Assembly: GCA_964477735.1 (NCBI GenBank) | Contig: CAYZFD010000041.1 | Location: forward strand, 1-13,279 | Origin: CAYZFD01 sp964477735 | GTDB lineage: Bacteria > Bacteroidota > Bacteroidia > Flavobacteriales > Flavobacteriaceae | Direction of reading: 5' to 3' | Length of the DNA stretch: 13,279 nt | In this document: positions 5,601 to 13,279 of the stretch, piece by piece | How positions within the stretch are numbered: position 1 is the first letter of the stretch | Layout of the letters: every line of letters begins with the position of its first letter | Program-made: the position numbers and the translations under genes | Notes under the pieces: generated by a model | The model's input: the letters and a program-made list of their open reading frames with translations, nothing else | What the model was told of the DNA's origin: nothing | The model's database searches: none

Positions 5601-6008
5601 ATGTCCACCAGTGAAATCTTAAAGGAAAAGGGATTGAAGGTCACTCCTCAACGGATCGCCATCTATGATGCTGTAGTGAAATTAGGCAACCATCCCACAG
5701 CAGAACAGGTAGTAGAAGTCATCAAAACAGATTACCCAAACATTTCATTGGGAACAATTTATAAGGTTTTTCAGGTTTTTGTTGAAAAAGGCCTTTTAAA
5801 AAAGGTGAAAAGCGAAAAAGACATCATGCGCTATGATGCTATGCTAGAACATCATCACCATTTGTATTGTAGCGATTCGGATCGAATTGAAGACTATAAA
5901 GACGAGAAATTAGACCTTATGGTTAAAGCTTATTTTGAAAAGAAAAGGATAAAAAATTTTAAAATCGACGATTTTAAACTTCAAATAACAGGTAAATTTA
6001 TACAATAA
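5601..6008 (+). CDS. perR: PerR-type peroxide-sensing repressor (Fur family) lacking the structural zinc site
   Basis: A 135-aa Fur-family regulator. The N-terminal winged helix contains GLKVTPQRIAIYDAV (11-25) and the recognition helix region ISLGTIYKVFQVF (48-60). All five ligands of the B. subtilis PerR sensing site (His37, Asp85, His91, His93, Asp104) have counterparts here at a constant offset of six: His31, Asp79, His85, His87, Asp98. The last is Asp, as in PerR, and not the Glu typical of Fur. Such sites bind Fe(II) or Mn(II), and iron-catalysed histidine oxidation releases DNA. Of the structural Cys4 zinc site only Cys90 remains: its CxxC partner is Ser93, and the protein ends at GKFIQ where the second CxxC would lie. 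ATG 5601 is preferred over an adjacent in-frame TTG at 5598. Two Fur/PerR-like boxes lie just upstream and katG begins 4 nt downstream, so it probably represses itself and katG. Confidence 0.88.
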   Translation: MSTSEILKEKGLKVTPQRIAIYDAVVKLGNHPTAEQVVEVIKTDYPNISLGTIYKVFQVFVEKGLLKKVKSEKDIMRYDAMLEHHHHLYCSDSDRIEDYKDEKLDLMVKAYFEKKRIKNFKIDDFKLQITGKFIQ

Positions 6009-6012
6009 AATT

Positions 6013-8193
6013 ATGCACAATTCAGAAAAAGGAAAATGCCCATTTCACCATGGCGCCAACACAGAAACAAGTGCCACAGTCATGGACTGGTGGCCCAAAG
6101 CCCTCAATCTAGATATTTTGCATCAGCACGATAGCAAAACCAACCCGAATGCCGAAAACTTCAACTATAGAGAAGCTTTTCAACAGCTAGATTTAGAGGC
6201 TGTTAAAAACGACCTTAAAACACTCATGACCGAAAGTCAAGACTGGTGGCCCGCCGACTGGGGACACTACGGAGGTTTAATGATTCGTATGGCTTGGCAC
6301 GTGGCCGGCACCTACAGAATCGCCGATGGTCGCGGAGGCAGTAACACCGGTAGTCAGCGTTTTGCTCCCCTAAACTCTTGGCCCGACAACGGAAACTTAG
6401 ACAAAGCCCGAAGACTCTTGTGGCCCGTTAAGAAAAAATATGGCAATAAGCTATCATGGGCAGACTTGTTTATACTAGCCGGTAATATGGCCTATGAATC
6501 TATGGGTTTCAAAACCTTTGGATTTGCTGGAGGACGCGAAGACATTTGGCACCCTGAGAAAGACATCTATTGGGGATCAGAAAAAGAATGGCTGGCACCC
6601 ACTGGAAGCGAAGGAAGTCGATACTCTGGAGAGAGAGATCTAGAAAATCCCCTTGCCGCAGTGATGATGGGGCTCATTTACGTAAACCCAGAAGGTGTGG
6701 ACGGCAAACCCGACCCAATAAAAACAGCTCACGATGTGCGCGTCACTTTTGCCCGAATGGCCATGAATGACGAAGAAACCGTTGCGCTAACAGCAGGCGG
6801 ACACACCGTAGGAAAAGCACACGGAAATGGCGATGCTTCTGTTCTTGGAGAAGCTCCAGAAGGCGCAGAAATTCACGAGCAAGGATTTGGATGGTCTAAC
6901 CCCAAAAACAATGGTAACGGCCCTGACACCGTGACTAGTGGACTTGAGGGTGCCTGGACCACCACCCCAGACCGCTGGAACCATACTTATTTTCACCTCC
7001 TTCTCAATCATGACTGGGAAATCACCAAAAGCCCTGCAGGTGCTCATCAATGGGAACCCGTAAACATGAAAGAAGAGGATAAACCTCTTGATGCTCACAA
7101 CCCCAATGTGCGTAGAAATCCTATCATGACCGATGCTGATATGGCTATGAAAATGGATCCTGAATACAGAAAAATTTCTCAACGTTTCTATGAAGATCCT
7201 GCCTATTTTGAAGAAGTTTTTGCCAGAGCTTGGTTTAAACTCACACACAGAGACCTAGGTCCAAAAACCCGATATCTTGGTGCCGATGCACCTCAAGAAA
7301 ATTTAATTTGGCAAGACCCCATACCAACTGTCGATTACACCCTTTCGGATGCTGAAATTGCCGAATTAAAAACCAAATTATTGAACAGCGGATTAAGTCA
7401 AACCGAACTCATCAACACCGCATGGGATAGCGCCAGGACTTTTAGAGGATCAGACTTTAGAGGTGGAGCTAATGGTGCTCGAATTCGTTTGGCACCACAA
7501 AAAGATTGGGAAGGCAATGAACCACGACGTTTAGCTAAGGTTTTAGCTTCCTTAACTGAAATTCAATCGGGGTTAAGCAAAAAAGTTAGCTTAGCCGACT
7601 TAATTGTTCTTGGTGGTAGTGCAGCCATTGAACAAGCCGCCAAAAAAGCAGGCTTCGACATCACCGTTCCCTTCAGTCCTGGGCGAGGCGATGCCACTGC
7701 CGACATGACCGATGAAAACTCATTTGAGGTTCTTGAGCCATTGCATGATGGCTATAGAAACTGGCTAAAGAAAGATTATGTCGTTAACCCAGAAGAAATG
7801 CTTCTCGACAGAACCCAACTGATGGGACTCAGCGCTCCAGAAATGACTGTTCTTATTGGCGGTATGCGAGTGCTAGGCACCAATTATGGCGGCAGCCAGC
7901 ATGGAGTGTTTACAGAAAATGTCGGTGCACTAACCAATGATTTCTTCGTGAATCTGACGGATATGAATTATTCGTGGAAACCCACTGGAAAAAATTCTTA
8001 TGACATTGTGAGTCGCAAAACAGGCGAAACAAAATGGACTGCGACAAGAGTAGATTTGGTGTTTGGATCTAATTCCATCCTGAGAGCCTATGCAGAGTAT
8101 TTTGCACAAGATGACAACAAAGAAAAGTTTGTGCAAGATTTTGTTAAAGCCTGGGTGAAAGTGATGAACGCAGATCGCTATGATTTGCCATGA
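6013..8193 (+). CDS. katG: Catalase-peroxidase KatG
   Basis: A 726-aa haem enzyme of normal family length that disproportionates hydrogen peroxide and also acts as a broad peroxidase. The N-terminal catalytic domain has the distal triad Arg92, Trp95, His96 in RMAWH, the proximal haem ligand His264 in AGGHTVGKAHG (261-271), and Trp315 in the TSGLEGAW segment. Residues for the Met-Tyr-Trp cross-link that gives catalase activity are present: Trp95, Tyr223 (LIYVNPEG) and Met249 (FARMAMND). The second, haem-free duplicated domain runs from about residue 430 to the end and is complete. There is no signal peptide, so it should be cytoplasmic. It lies 4 nt after the PerR-type gene and is followed by a strong terminator, so the pair forms a compact peroxide-response operon. 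Confidence 0.98.
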   Translation: MHNSEKGKCPFHHGANTETSATVMDWWPKALNLDILHQHDSKTNPNAENFNYREAFQQLDLEAVKNDLKTLMTESQDWWPADWGHYGGLMIRMAWHVAGTYRIADGRGGSNTGSQRFAPLNSWPDNGNLDKARRLLWPVKKKYGNKLSWADLFILAGNMAYESMGFKTFGFAGGREDIWHPEKDIYWGSEKEWLAPTGSEGSRYSGERDLENPLAAVMMGLIYVNPEGVDGKPDPIKTAHDVRVTFARMAMNDEETVALTAGGHTVGKAHGNGDASVLGEAPEGAEIHEQGFGWSNPKNNGNGPDTVTSGLEGAWTTTPDRWNHTYFHLLLNHDWEITKSPAGAHQWEPVNMKEEDKPLDAHNPNVRRNPIMTDADMAMKMDPEYRKISQRFYEDPAYFEEVFARAWFKLTHRDLGPKTRYLGADAPQENLIWQDPIPTVDYTLSDAEIAELKTKLLNSGLSQTELINTAWDSARTFRGSDFRGGANGARIRLAPQKDWEGNEPRRLAKVLASLTEIQSGLSKKVSLADLIVLGGSAAIEQAAKKAGFDITVPFSPGRGDATADMTDENSFEVLEPLHDGYRNWLKKDYVVNPEEMLLDRTQLMGLSAPEMTVLIGGMRVLGTNYGGSQHGVFTENVGALTNDFFVNLTDMNYSWKPTGKNSYDIVSRKTGETKWTATRVDLVFGSNSILRAYAEYFAQDDNKEKFVQDFVKAWVKVMNADRYDLP

Positions 8194-8221
8194 ATAGCCT
8201 CTTGATTTATAACTATCAAAT

Positions 8222-8256
8222 AAAAAAAACCCTACACTTCCGTGTAGGGTTTTTTT
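8222..8256. terminator. Bidirectional intrinsic terminator between katG and the DUF3467 gene
   Basis: A perfect 8-bp stem, CCCTACAC (8230-8237) with GTGTAGGG (8242-8249), closes a four-base TTCC loop. It is flanked by eight A (8222-8229) and seven T (8250-8256), so it is a rho-independent terminator on either strand. It sits between the convergent katG and rpoBC-DUF3467 operons and can stop both. Confidence 0.93.
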
Positions 8257-8261
8257 ATAGT

Positions 8262-8576
8262 TTAAGCCTCGCCAGTTGGGCCAAAATTCAGCGGAATCGG
8301 TGGTTGCTCATAGTCTTTAATTTCGCCATGGGCATTTTCGAATCGACTCACATTGTCGCTCAAAGCTTTCAAAAAGCGTTTGGCGTGTTGCGGCGTTAAG
8401 ATAATGCGCGATTTCACCTTAGCTTTTGGTGCTCCTGGCATGATGTTAATGAAATCGACCACGAACTCAGAAACCGAGTGGTTGATGATGGCCAAATTTG
8501 AATAGGTGCCTTCAGCAGTATTCTCATCCAGCTGAATGTTAATTTGTCCTTGCTTAGGGTCTTTTTCCTTACTCAT
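8262..8576 (-). CDS. DUF3467 family protein
   Basis: A 104-aa acidic cytoplasmic protein of unknown function. The core includes GTYSNLAIINHSVSEFVVDF (23-42), the segment FINIMPGAPKAKVKSRIILT (42-61) and then PQHAKRFLKALSDNV (62-76), the pattern of the DUF3467 family. It starts 3 nt after the rpoC stop on the same strand and ends 5 nt before the shared terminator, so it is the last gene of the rpoBC transcription unit. Cotranscription with RNA polymerase genes suggests a link to transcription or growth, but no such role has been shown to my knowledge. No membrane segment or catalytic motif is visible. The ATG at 8576 is the only reasonable start. Confidence 0.88.
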   Translation of the reverse strand: MSKEKDPKQGQINIQLDENTAEGTYSNLAIINHSVSEFVVDFINIMPGAPKAKVKSRIILTPQHAKRFLKALSDNVSRFENAHGEIKDYEQPPIPLNFGPTGEA

Positions 8577-8579
8577 CTA

Positions 8580-11500
8580 CTAAAGTTTTAGATCGCGTTT
8601 AGCAATCAGCTCTTCGTATTCATCAACATAACCCACGATGATATCATTGTATTTGCGCAGGCCTGTTCCAGCAGGAATTTTATGACCGACAATTACATTT
8701 TCTTTCAAGCCCTCTAAGGCATCAACTTTACCGCTAACAGCAGCTTCGTTCAACACTTTGGTGGTTTCTTGGAAAGAAGCCGCAGAAATAAACGACTTGG
8801 TTTGCAGTGACGCTCTTGTGATTCCTTGAAGAATAGGCGTAGCCGTAGCATTAACCGCATCACGCGCTTCAACTAGGGCTTTGTCTTCGCGTCGAAGAAG
8901 AGAGTTTTCGTCTCTTAGCTCACGAGCTGTAACAATCTGACCCTGTTTAAGATTTTCAGAGTCCCCTACTTCAACAACGACTTTCTTACCAAACAAGGCA
9001 TCGTTTTCATCGATGAAATCGTTGGTATGCACCAATTGCCCTTCGAGCATAGTGGTGTCTCCAGAATCTTCGATGCTTACCTTACGCATCATTTGACGTA
9101 CAATGACTTCGAAATGTTTGTCGTTGATTTTTACACCTTGTAAGCGATATACTTCTTGCACTTCGTTCACCAAGTATTGTTGTACTGCCGAAGGCCCTTT
9201 GATGGCCAAGATATCGTCGGGAGTAATAGAGCCATCTGACAATGGCATTCCAGACTTCACAAAGTCGTTTTCTTGAACCAAAATTTGATTTGATAATTTC
9301 ACCAAATATTTTTTGATTTCACCAGTCTTAGACTCCACAACAATTTCGCGGTTTCCACGCTTGATTTTACCAAAACTTACAACCCCGTCGATCTCAGAAA
9401 CAATTGCCGGATTGGATGGGTTACGTGCTTCAAACAACTCGGTAACTCGTGGCAAACCTCCAGTAATATCCCCAGATTTGGCAGACTTACGAGGAATTTT
9501 AACCAAAATCTTACCTTCGGTAATCTTAGCACCGTCATCCACCATGATATGTGCCCCAACGGGTAAGTTATAGGATTGAAGGGTATTGTCTTTGCTATCT
9601 AAAATTAATAGAGTTGGAATCAGCTTTTTGTTTCGCGATTCTGAGATTACTTTTTCTTGGAAACCAGTCTGCTCATCAATTTCAACCTGATAAGTAACAC
9701 CCTGTTCAATGTTTTCGTAAGCGATTTTTCCTGTAAATTCAGAAACAATCACACCGTTATAGGGATCCCATTGACAAATCACGTCGCCTTTGCTAATTTT
9801 TTGACCATTTTCGATCAATAATGTAGAACCGTAAGGAATGATGTTGGTACTCATCACGTTTCCAGACTTAGCGTTGATCACTTTGATTTCACTGGTTCGG
9901 GAGATTACAATGTTGACGTCTTTGCCATCATTGTCTTTTCCTTTAACTGTTTTTAGGTCTTCGATTTCAGCAACTCCATCAAATTTAACTTGGAGTTTGT
10001 TTTCTTCAGAAATGTTTCCTGCAATACCTCCCACGTGGAAAGTACGAAGTGTAAGCTGAGTTCCGGGCTCTCCAATCGATTGGGCAGCTACAACTCCAAC
10101 GGCTTCACCTTGTTGCACCATCTTTCCAGTGGCCAGGTTGCGACCATAGCATTTGGCACAAATACCACGTTTGGTTTCGCATGTCAGGGCTGAACGAACT
10201 TCAACCTTTTCAATTCCTGAGTTGTTGATCAAAGTCACTTGATCTTCAGAAATTTCTTCGCCTGCTTCCACCAAAATTTCTTCTGAAACGGGGTGATAAA
10301 CATCATGGAGTGAAACACGCCCAAGAATTCTTTCACCTAGGGTTTCTACGATTTCTTCATTCTTTTTAAGTGGTTCTACAGAAACACCTCTTAGGGTACC
10401 ACAATCCACTTCGTTGATGATGACGTCTTGAGCCACATCTACCAAACGTCGGGTTAAATACCCAGCATCAGCAGTTTTAAGTGCCGTATCGGCCAAACCT
10501 TTACGAGCACCGTGTGTGGAAATAAAGTATTCAAGAATTGAAAGTCCTTCTTTAAAGTTAGAAAGGATTGGATTTTCGATAATCTCTCCACCTCCTGCGT
10601 TTGATTTTTTTGGCTTGGCCATTAAACCACGCATTCCTGTCAACTGACGGATTTGCTCCTTAGAGCCCCTTGCTCCAGAATCAAGCATCATGTAAACAGA
10701 GTTGAAGCCTTGCTGGTCTTCACTAATGCGTTTCATCGCCAACTCGGTGAGCATGGCATTGGTTGAAGTCCAAACATCGATGACTTGATTATAGCGTTCG
10801 TTGTTGGTAATCAATCCCATGTTATAGTTGGCCATAATGCCATCAACTTGTTGGTTGGCTTGATCTATCATTTCGTGCTTTTCTTTGGGGATAATGATAT
10901 CTCCTAAGCTAAAGGATAGCCCACCTTTAAAAGCAAAATGATAACCCATGTTCTTGATGTTGTCGAGGAATCGAGCAGTCTCAGGAATACTGGTAACTTT
11001 TAAAATATTACCGATAATATCTCTTAAAGATTTTTTGGTCAATACTTCGTTGACATAGCCTGCGGCTTCGGGCACTACTTCGTTAAACAATACGCGACCA
11101 ACGGTGGTTTCTATGATTTGATAAACCAACTCACCAGCCTCATTGAAGTCTTTGGTGCGTACTTTTATGATTGCGTTCAAATCCACACGTCCTTCGTTGT
11201 GGGCGATGGTAGCTTCCTCTGCAGAATAAAAAGTGAGTCCTTCACCACGAACAGGCACCTCCTTGGTTGAACGACGGGCTTTGGTCATGTAATACAATCC
11301 CAGAACCATGTCTTGAGAAGGTACGGTAATTGGTGATCCGTTGGCTGGGTTGAGAATGCTATGCGAAGCCAACATCAGCAACTGAGCCTCTAGAATTGCT
11401 TCTGGGCCAAGTGGCAAATGGACGGCCATTTGGTCACCATCGAAATCTGCGTTAAATGCCGTACACACAAGGGGGTGTAATTGAATGGCTTTTCCTTCGA

Positions 11501-12875
11501 TGAGCTTGGGTTGAAAAGCCTGAATTCCCAAACGGTGAAGTGTGGGAGCACGGTTTAATAACACTGGGTGTCCTTTCAATACATTTTCTAAGATATCCCA
11601 AACAACAGGTTCTCTTTTGTCGATAATCTTCTTGGCAGATTTTACGGTCTTCACAATTCCTCTCTCGATCAACTTACGAATGATGAAAGGTTTGTAAAGT
11701 TCTGCTGCCATGTTTTTGGGCAAACCACACTCATAAAGTTTAAGTTCTGGCCCAACAACAATCACCGAACGCGCTGAGTAATCTACACGTTTTCCTAGCA
11801 AGTTTTGACGGAAACGCCCTTGCTTTCCTTTCAAAGAATCAGAAAGAGATTTTAATGGTCTATTAGCATCGGTTTTAACGGCAGAAGATTTACGGGTGTT
11901 ATCGAATAAAGAATCTACTGACTCTTGCAACATCCTTTTTTCGTTACGCAAAATCACTTCGGGCGCTTTGATTTCTACCAAACGTTTGAGGCGATTGTTG
12001 CGAATGATCACCCTGCGATAGAGGTCATTCAAATCTGAGGTTGCAAAACGACCACCATCTAGGGGCACCAAAGGGCGTAGTTCTGGCGGAATGACGGGAA
12101 TCACTTTCATGATCATCCACTCGGGCTTGTTTTCGCGGTTTTGTTGTGATTCTCTAAAGGCTTCTACAACTTGTAATCTTTTAAGTGCCTCAGTTTTTCT
12201 TTGTTTAGAAGTTTCGTTATTGGCTTTGTGGCGCAACTCGTAAGACAAAGCGTCTAGGTCGATACGTGCCAAAAGATCAATAAGACATTCTGCACCCATT
12301 TTGGCAATAAACTTATTGGGGTCGTTGTCTTCTAAATATTGATTGTCTTGTGGCAAGCTTTCCAAAACATTGAGATATTCTTCTTCCGTTAGGAAATCCA
12401 TTTTTTGGAGCGCTTCGCCTTCTGCACCAACTGCAATTCCAGGTTGGATGACCACATAACGTTCATAGTAAATGATCATGTCCAAACTTTTAGAAGGCAA
12501 CCCTAATAAATAGCCTATCTTATTGGGCAATGATCTAAAATACCAGATGTGAGCCACAGGCACAACCAAATTGATGTGCCCCACTCTATCGCGACGCACT
12601 TTCTTTTCTGTGACTTCTACACCACAACGGTCACAAACGATTCCCTTATATCGGATTCGCTTATACTTGCCGCAAGCACATTCGAAGTCTTTGATTGGAC
12701 CAAAAATTCGCTCACAAAACAAACCGTCTCGTTCGGGCTTGTGAGTGCGATAATTAATGGTTTCTGGCTTTAAAATTTCTCCTCTAGATGAGGCTAATAT
12801 AGTTTCAGGAGAAGCTAAACCAATAGATATTTTGTCGAATTTTACGCCTTGCGTTTGATCGTTATTTCTAGCCAT
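8580..12875 (-). CDS. rpoC: DNA-directed RNA polymerase subunit beta'
   Basis: The full-length 1431-aa catalytic subunit of RNA polymerase. Visible landmarks in order: the N-terminal zinc site with Cys66, Cys68, Cys81 and Cys84; the region of the lid, rudder and switches around GKRVDYSARSVIVVGPEL (361-378); the absolutely conserved active-site loop NADFDGDQM (475-483), whose Asp477, Asp479 and Asp481 hold the catalytic magnesium; the bridge-helix/F-loop region (about 720-815); the second zinc site Cys825, Cys899, Cys906 and Cys909, with spacing identical to E. coli Cys814/888/895/898; and the trigger loop after it (about 917-950). The C-terminal clamp ends in LRKYNDIIVGYVDEYEEL. Length fits Bacteroidota. 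There is no intein, frameshift or internal stop. It lies 30 bp downstream of rpoB in the same operon. Confidence 0.99.
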   Translation of the reverse strand: MARNNDQTQGVKFDKISIGLASPETILASSRGEILKPETINYRTHKPERDGLFCERIFGPIKDFECACGKYKRIRYKGIVCDRCGVEVTEKKVRRDRVGHINLVVPVAHIWYFRSLPNKIGYLLGLPSKSLDMIIYYERYVVIQPGIAVGAEGEALQKMDFLTEEEYLNVLESLPQDNQYLEDNDPNKFIAKMGAECLIDLLARIDLDALSYELRHKANNETSKQRKTEALKRLQVVEAFRESQQNRENKPEWMIMKVIPVIPPELRPLVPLDGGRFATSDLNDLYRRVIIRNNRLKRLVEIKAPEVILRNEKRMLQESVDSLFDNTRKSSAVKTDANRPLKSLSDSLKGKQGRFRQNLLGKRVDYSARSVIVVGPELKLYECGLPKNMAAELYKPFIIRKLIERGIVKTVKSAKKIIDKREPVVWDILENVLKGHPVLLNRAPTLHRLGIQAFQPKLIEGKAIQLHPLVCTAFNADFDGDQMAVHLPLGPEAILEAQLLMLASHSILNPANGSPITVPSQDMVLGLYYMTKARRSTKEVPVRGEGLTFYSAEEATIAHNEGRVDLNAIIKVRTKDFNEAGELVYQIIETTVGRVLFNEVVPEAAGYVNEVLTKKSLRDIIGNILKVTSIPETARFLDNIKNMGYHFAFKGGLSFSLGDIIIPKEKHEMIDQANQQVDGIMANYNMGLITNNERYNQVIDVWTSTNAMLTELAMKRISEDQQGFNSVYMMLDSGARGSKEQIRQLTGMRGLMAKPKKSNAGGGEIIENPILSNFKEGLSILEYFISTHGARKGLADTALKTADAGYLTRRLVDVAQDVIINEVDCGTLRGVSVEPLKKNEEIVETLGERILGRVSLHDVYHPVSEEILVEAGEEISEDQVTLINNSGIEKVEVRSALTCETKRGICAKCYGRNLATGKMVQQGEAVGVVAAQSIGEPGTQLTLRTFHVGGIAGNISEENKLQVKFDGVAEIEDLKTVKGKDNDGKDVNIVISRTSEIKVINAKSGNVMSTNIIPYGSTLLIENGQKISKGDVICQWDPYNGVIVSEFTGKIAYENIEQGVTYQVEIDEQTGFQEKVISESRNKKLIPTLLILDSKDNTLQSYNLPVGAHIMVDDGAKITEGKILVKIPRKSAKSGDITGGLPRVTELFEARNPSNPAIVSEIDGVVSFGKIKRGNREIVVESKTGEIKKYLVKLSNQILVQENDFVKSGMPLSDGSITPDDILAIKGPSAVQQYLVNEVQEVYRLQGVKINDKHFEVIVRQMMRKVSIEDSGDTTMLEGQLVHTNDFIDENDALFGKKVVVEVGDSENLKQGQIVTARELRDENSLLRREDKALVEARDAVNATATPILQGITRASLQTKSFISAASFQETTKVLNEAAVSGKVDALEGLKENVIVGHKIPAGTGLRKYNDIIVGYVDEYEELIAKRDLKL

Positions 12876-12905
12876 AATAACTGCTGTGTGTTTTTACTAA
12901 TTAAA

Positions 12906-13279
12906 TTACTCTTCTAATCTGATATCGAGTCCTAATCCTTTCAACTCGTGCATCAACACGTTGAAAGATTCTGGCAATCCAGGGTTTGGCATGGATTCAC
13001 CTTTAACAATACTTTCGTAAGTCTTGGCTCTACCCACCACGTCATCAGATTTAACGGTAAGGATTTCCTGAAGTGTGCTTGAAGCACCGTAGGCTTCGAG
13101 TGCCCAAACTTCCATCTCTCCAAAACGTTGTCCACCGAATTGTGCTTTACCACCCAAAGGTTGTTGGGTGATGAGTGAGTAGGGTCCGATAGACCTTGCG
13201 TGCATCTTGTCATCAACCATGTGGCCAAGTTTGAGCATGTAAATGACACCCACTGTAGCGGGTTGATCAAAACGTTCGC
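12906..13279 (-). CDS. rpoB: DNA-directed RNA polymerase subunit beta, C-terminal part (5' end outside window)
   Basis: The last 123 codons of rpoB; the gene runs off the right edge of the window. The visible part holds the conserved C-terminal region of the beta subunit: VGVIYMLKLGHMVDDKMHAR, then GPYSLITQQPLGGKAQFGGQ, then RFGEMEVWALEAYGA, ending with a helix that packs against beta'. The reading frame stays open to base 13279 (Glu-Arg-Phe-Asp-Gln-Pro-Ala-Thr before the first visible Met). The TAA at 12906-12908 is followed by a 30-bp AT-rich spacer before rpoC. Nothing unusual is seen. Confidence 0.98.
   Translation of the reverse strand, partial: ERFDQPATVGVIYMLKLGHMVDDKMHARSIGPYSLITQQPLGGKAQFGGQRFGEMEVWALEAYGASSTLQEILTVKSDDVVGRAKTYESIVKGESMPNPGLPESFNVLMHELKGLGLDIRLEE

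Noticed and set aside
6787..7248. 153-aa open frame antisense to katG
   Set aside because: It lies wholly inside the katG coding region, has a composition of reversed katG codons and shows no recognisable motif.
9313..10193. Several plus-strand open frames of 60-90 codons opposite rpoC
   Set aside because: All are antisense to the conserved rpoC sequence with no motif, start signal or neighbour support.
12953..13270. Second minus-strand frame overlapping rpoB
   Set aside because: The other frame carries the conserved rpoB C-terminal motifs, so this one is an out-of-frame shadow.
1..13279. Mobile elements, CRISPR arrays, tRNA or rRNA genes
   Set aside because: No transposase, integrase, regularly spaced repeats, cloverleaf or ribosomal RNA signature was seen; the only long repeat is the contig-end artefact.

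Overview
The window comes from a bacterium of moderate-to-low GC that is most likely a member of the Bacteroidota, probably a flavobacterium-like lineage. The grounds are: start codons without clear Shine-Dalgarno sequences, an RNA polymerase beta' subunit of 1431 aa followed immediately by a DUF3467 gene (an arrangement I associate with this phylum), and a light/oxidative-stress gene set typical of surface-water Bacteroidetes. The taxon is an inference; no rRNA is present. The sequence is a draft scaffold: a 100-N gap sits at 5018-5117.

Bases 1-5430, + strand: a tightly packed light-response/DNA-repair operon. In order it holds the possible last codons of an upstream gene, an SDR-fold protein that has lost its catalytic tyrosine, a CPD-type photolyase (phrB), a 52-aa DUF2256 zinc-ribbon-like protein hidden between and overlapping its neighbours, a DASH-type cryptochrome, a four-cysteine iron-sulfur bacterial cryptochrome/photolyase (FeS-BCP, (6-4) photolyase family), and a TIGR03643/DUF2805 small protein. 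Spacing is 1-2 nt or overlapping throughout (4-nt ATGA/TTGA overlaps at 27-30, 725-728 and 3453-3456; a 32-nt overlap at 2152-2183). Translational coupling of one light/UV-damage module is therefore likely. Three different photolyase/cryptochrome branches sit in one transcription unit, together with two small conserved proteins of unknown function.

Bases 5018-5117: an assembly gap, flanked on both sides by the same exact 55-bp sequence. The two contigs almost certainly overlap by those 55 bp, so about 155 bp of the window is artificial and the operon is continuous through the gap.

Bases 5431-8256, + strand: a peroxide-defence unit. A regulatory region with two Fur/PerR-like 7-1-7 boxes precedes a PerR-type regulator that keeps all five metal-sensing ligands but lacks the structural Cys4 zinc site. 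It is followed 4 nt later by catalase-peroxidase katG. The unit ends in a strong, symmetrical hairpin terminator.

Bases 8262-13279, - strand: the end of the core transcription operon, convergent with the stress genes. It comprises partial rpoB (C-terminus), complete rpoC and a DUF3467 gene. Both operons facing the 8222-8256 hairpin can use it as a shared terminator.

Together the + strand genes form a sunlight-damage island: repair of UV lesions and possible blue-light sensing next to peroxide detoxification, placed beside rpoBC.
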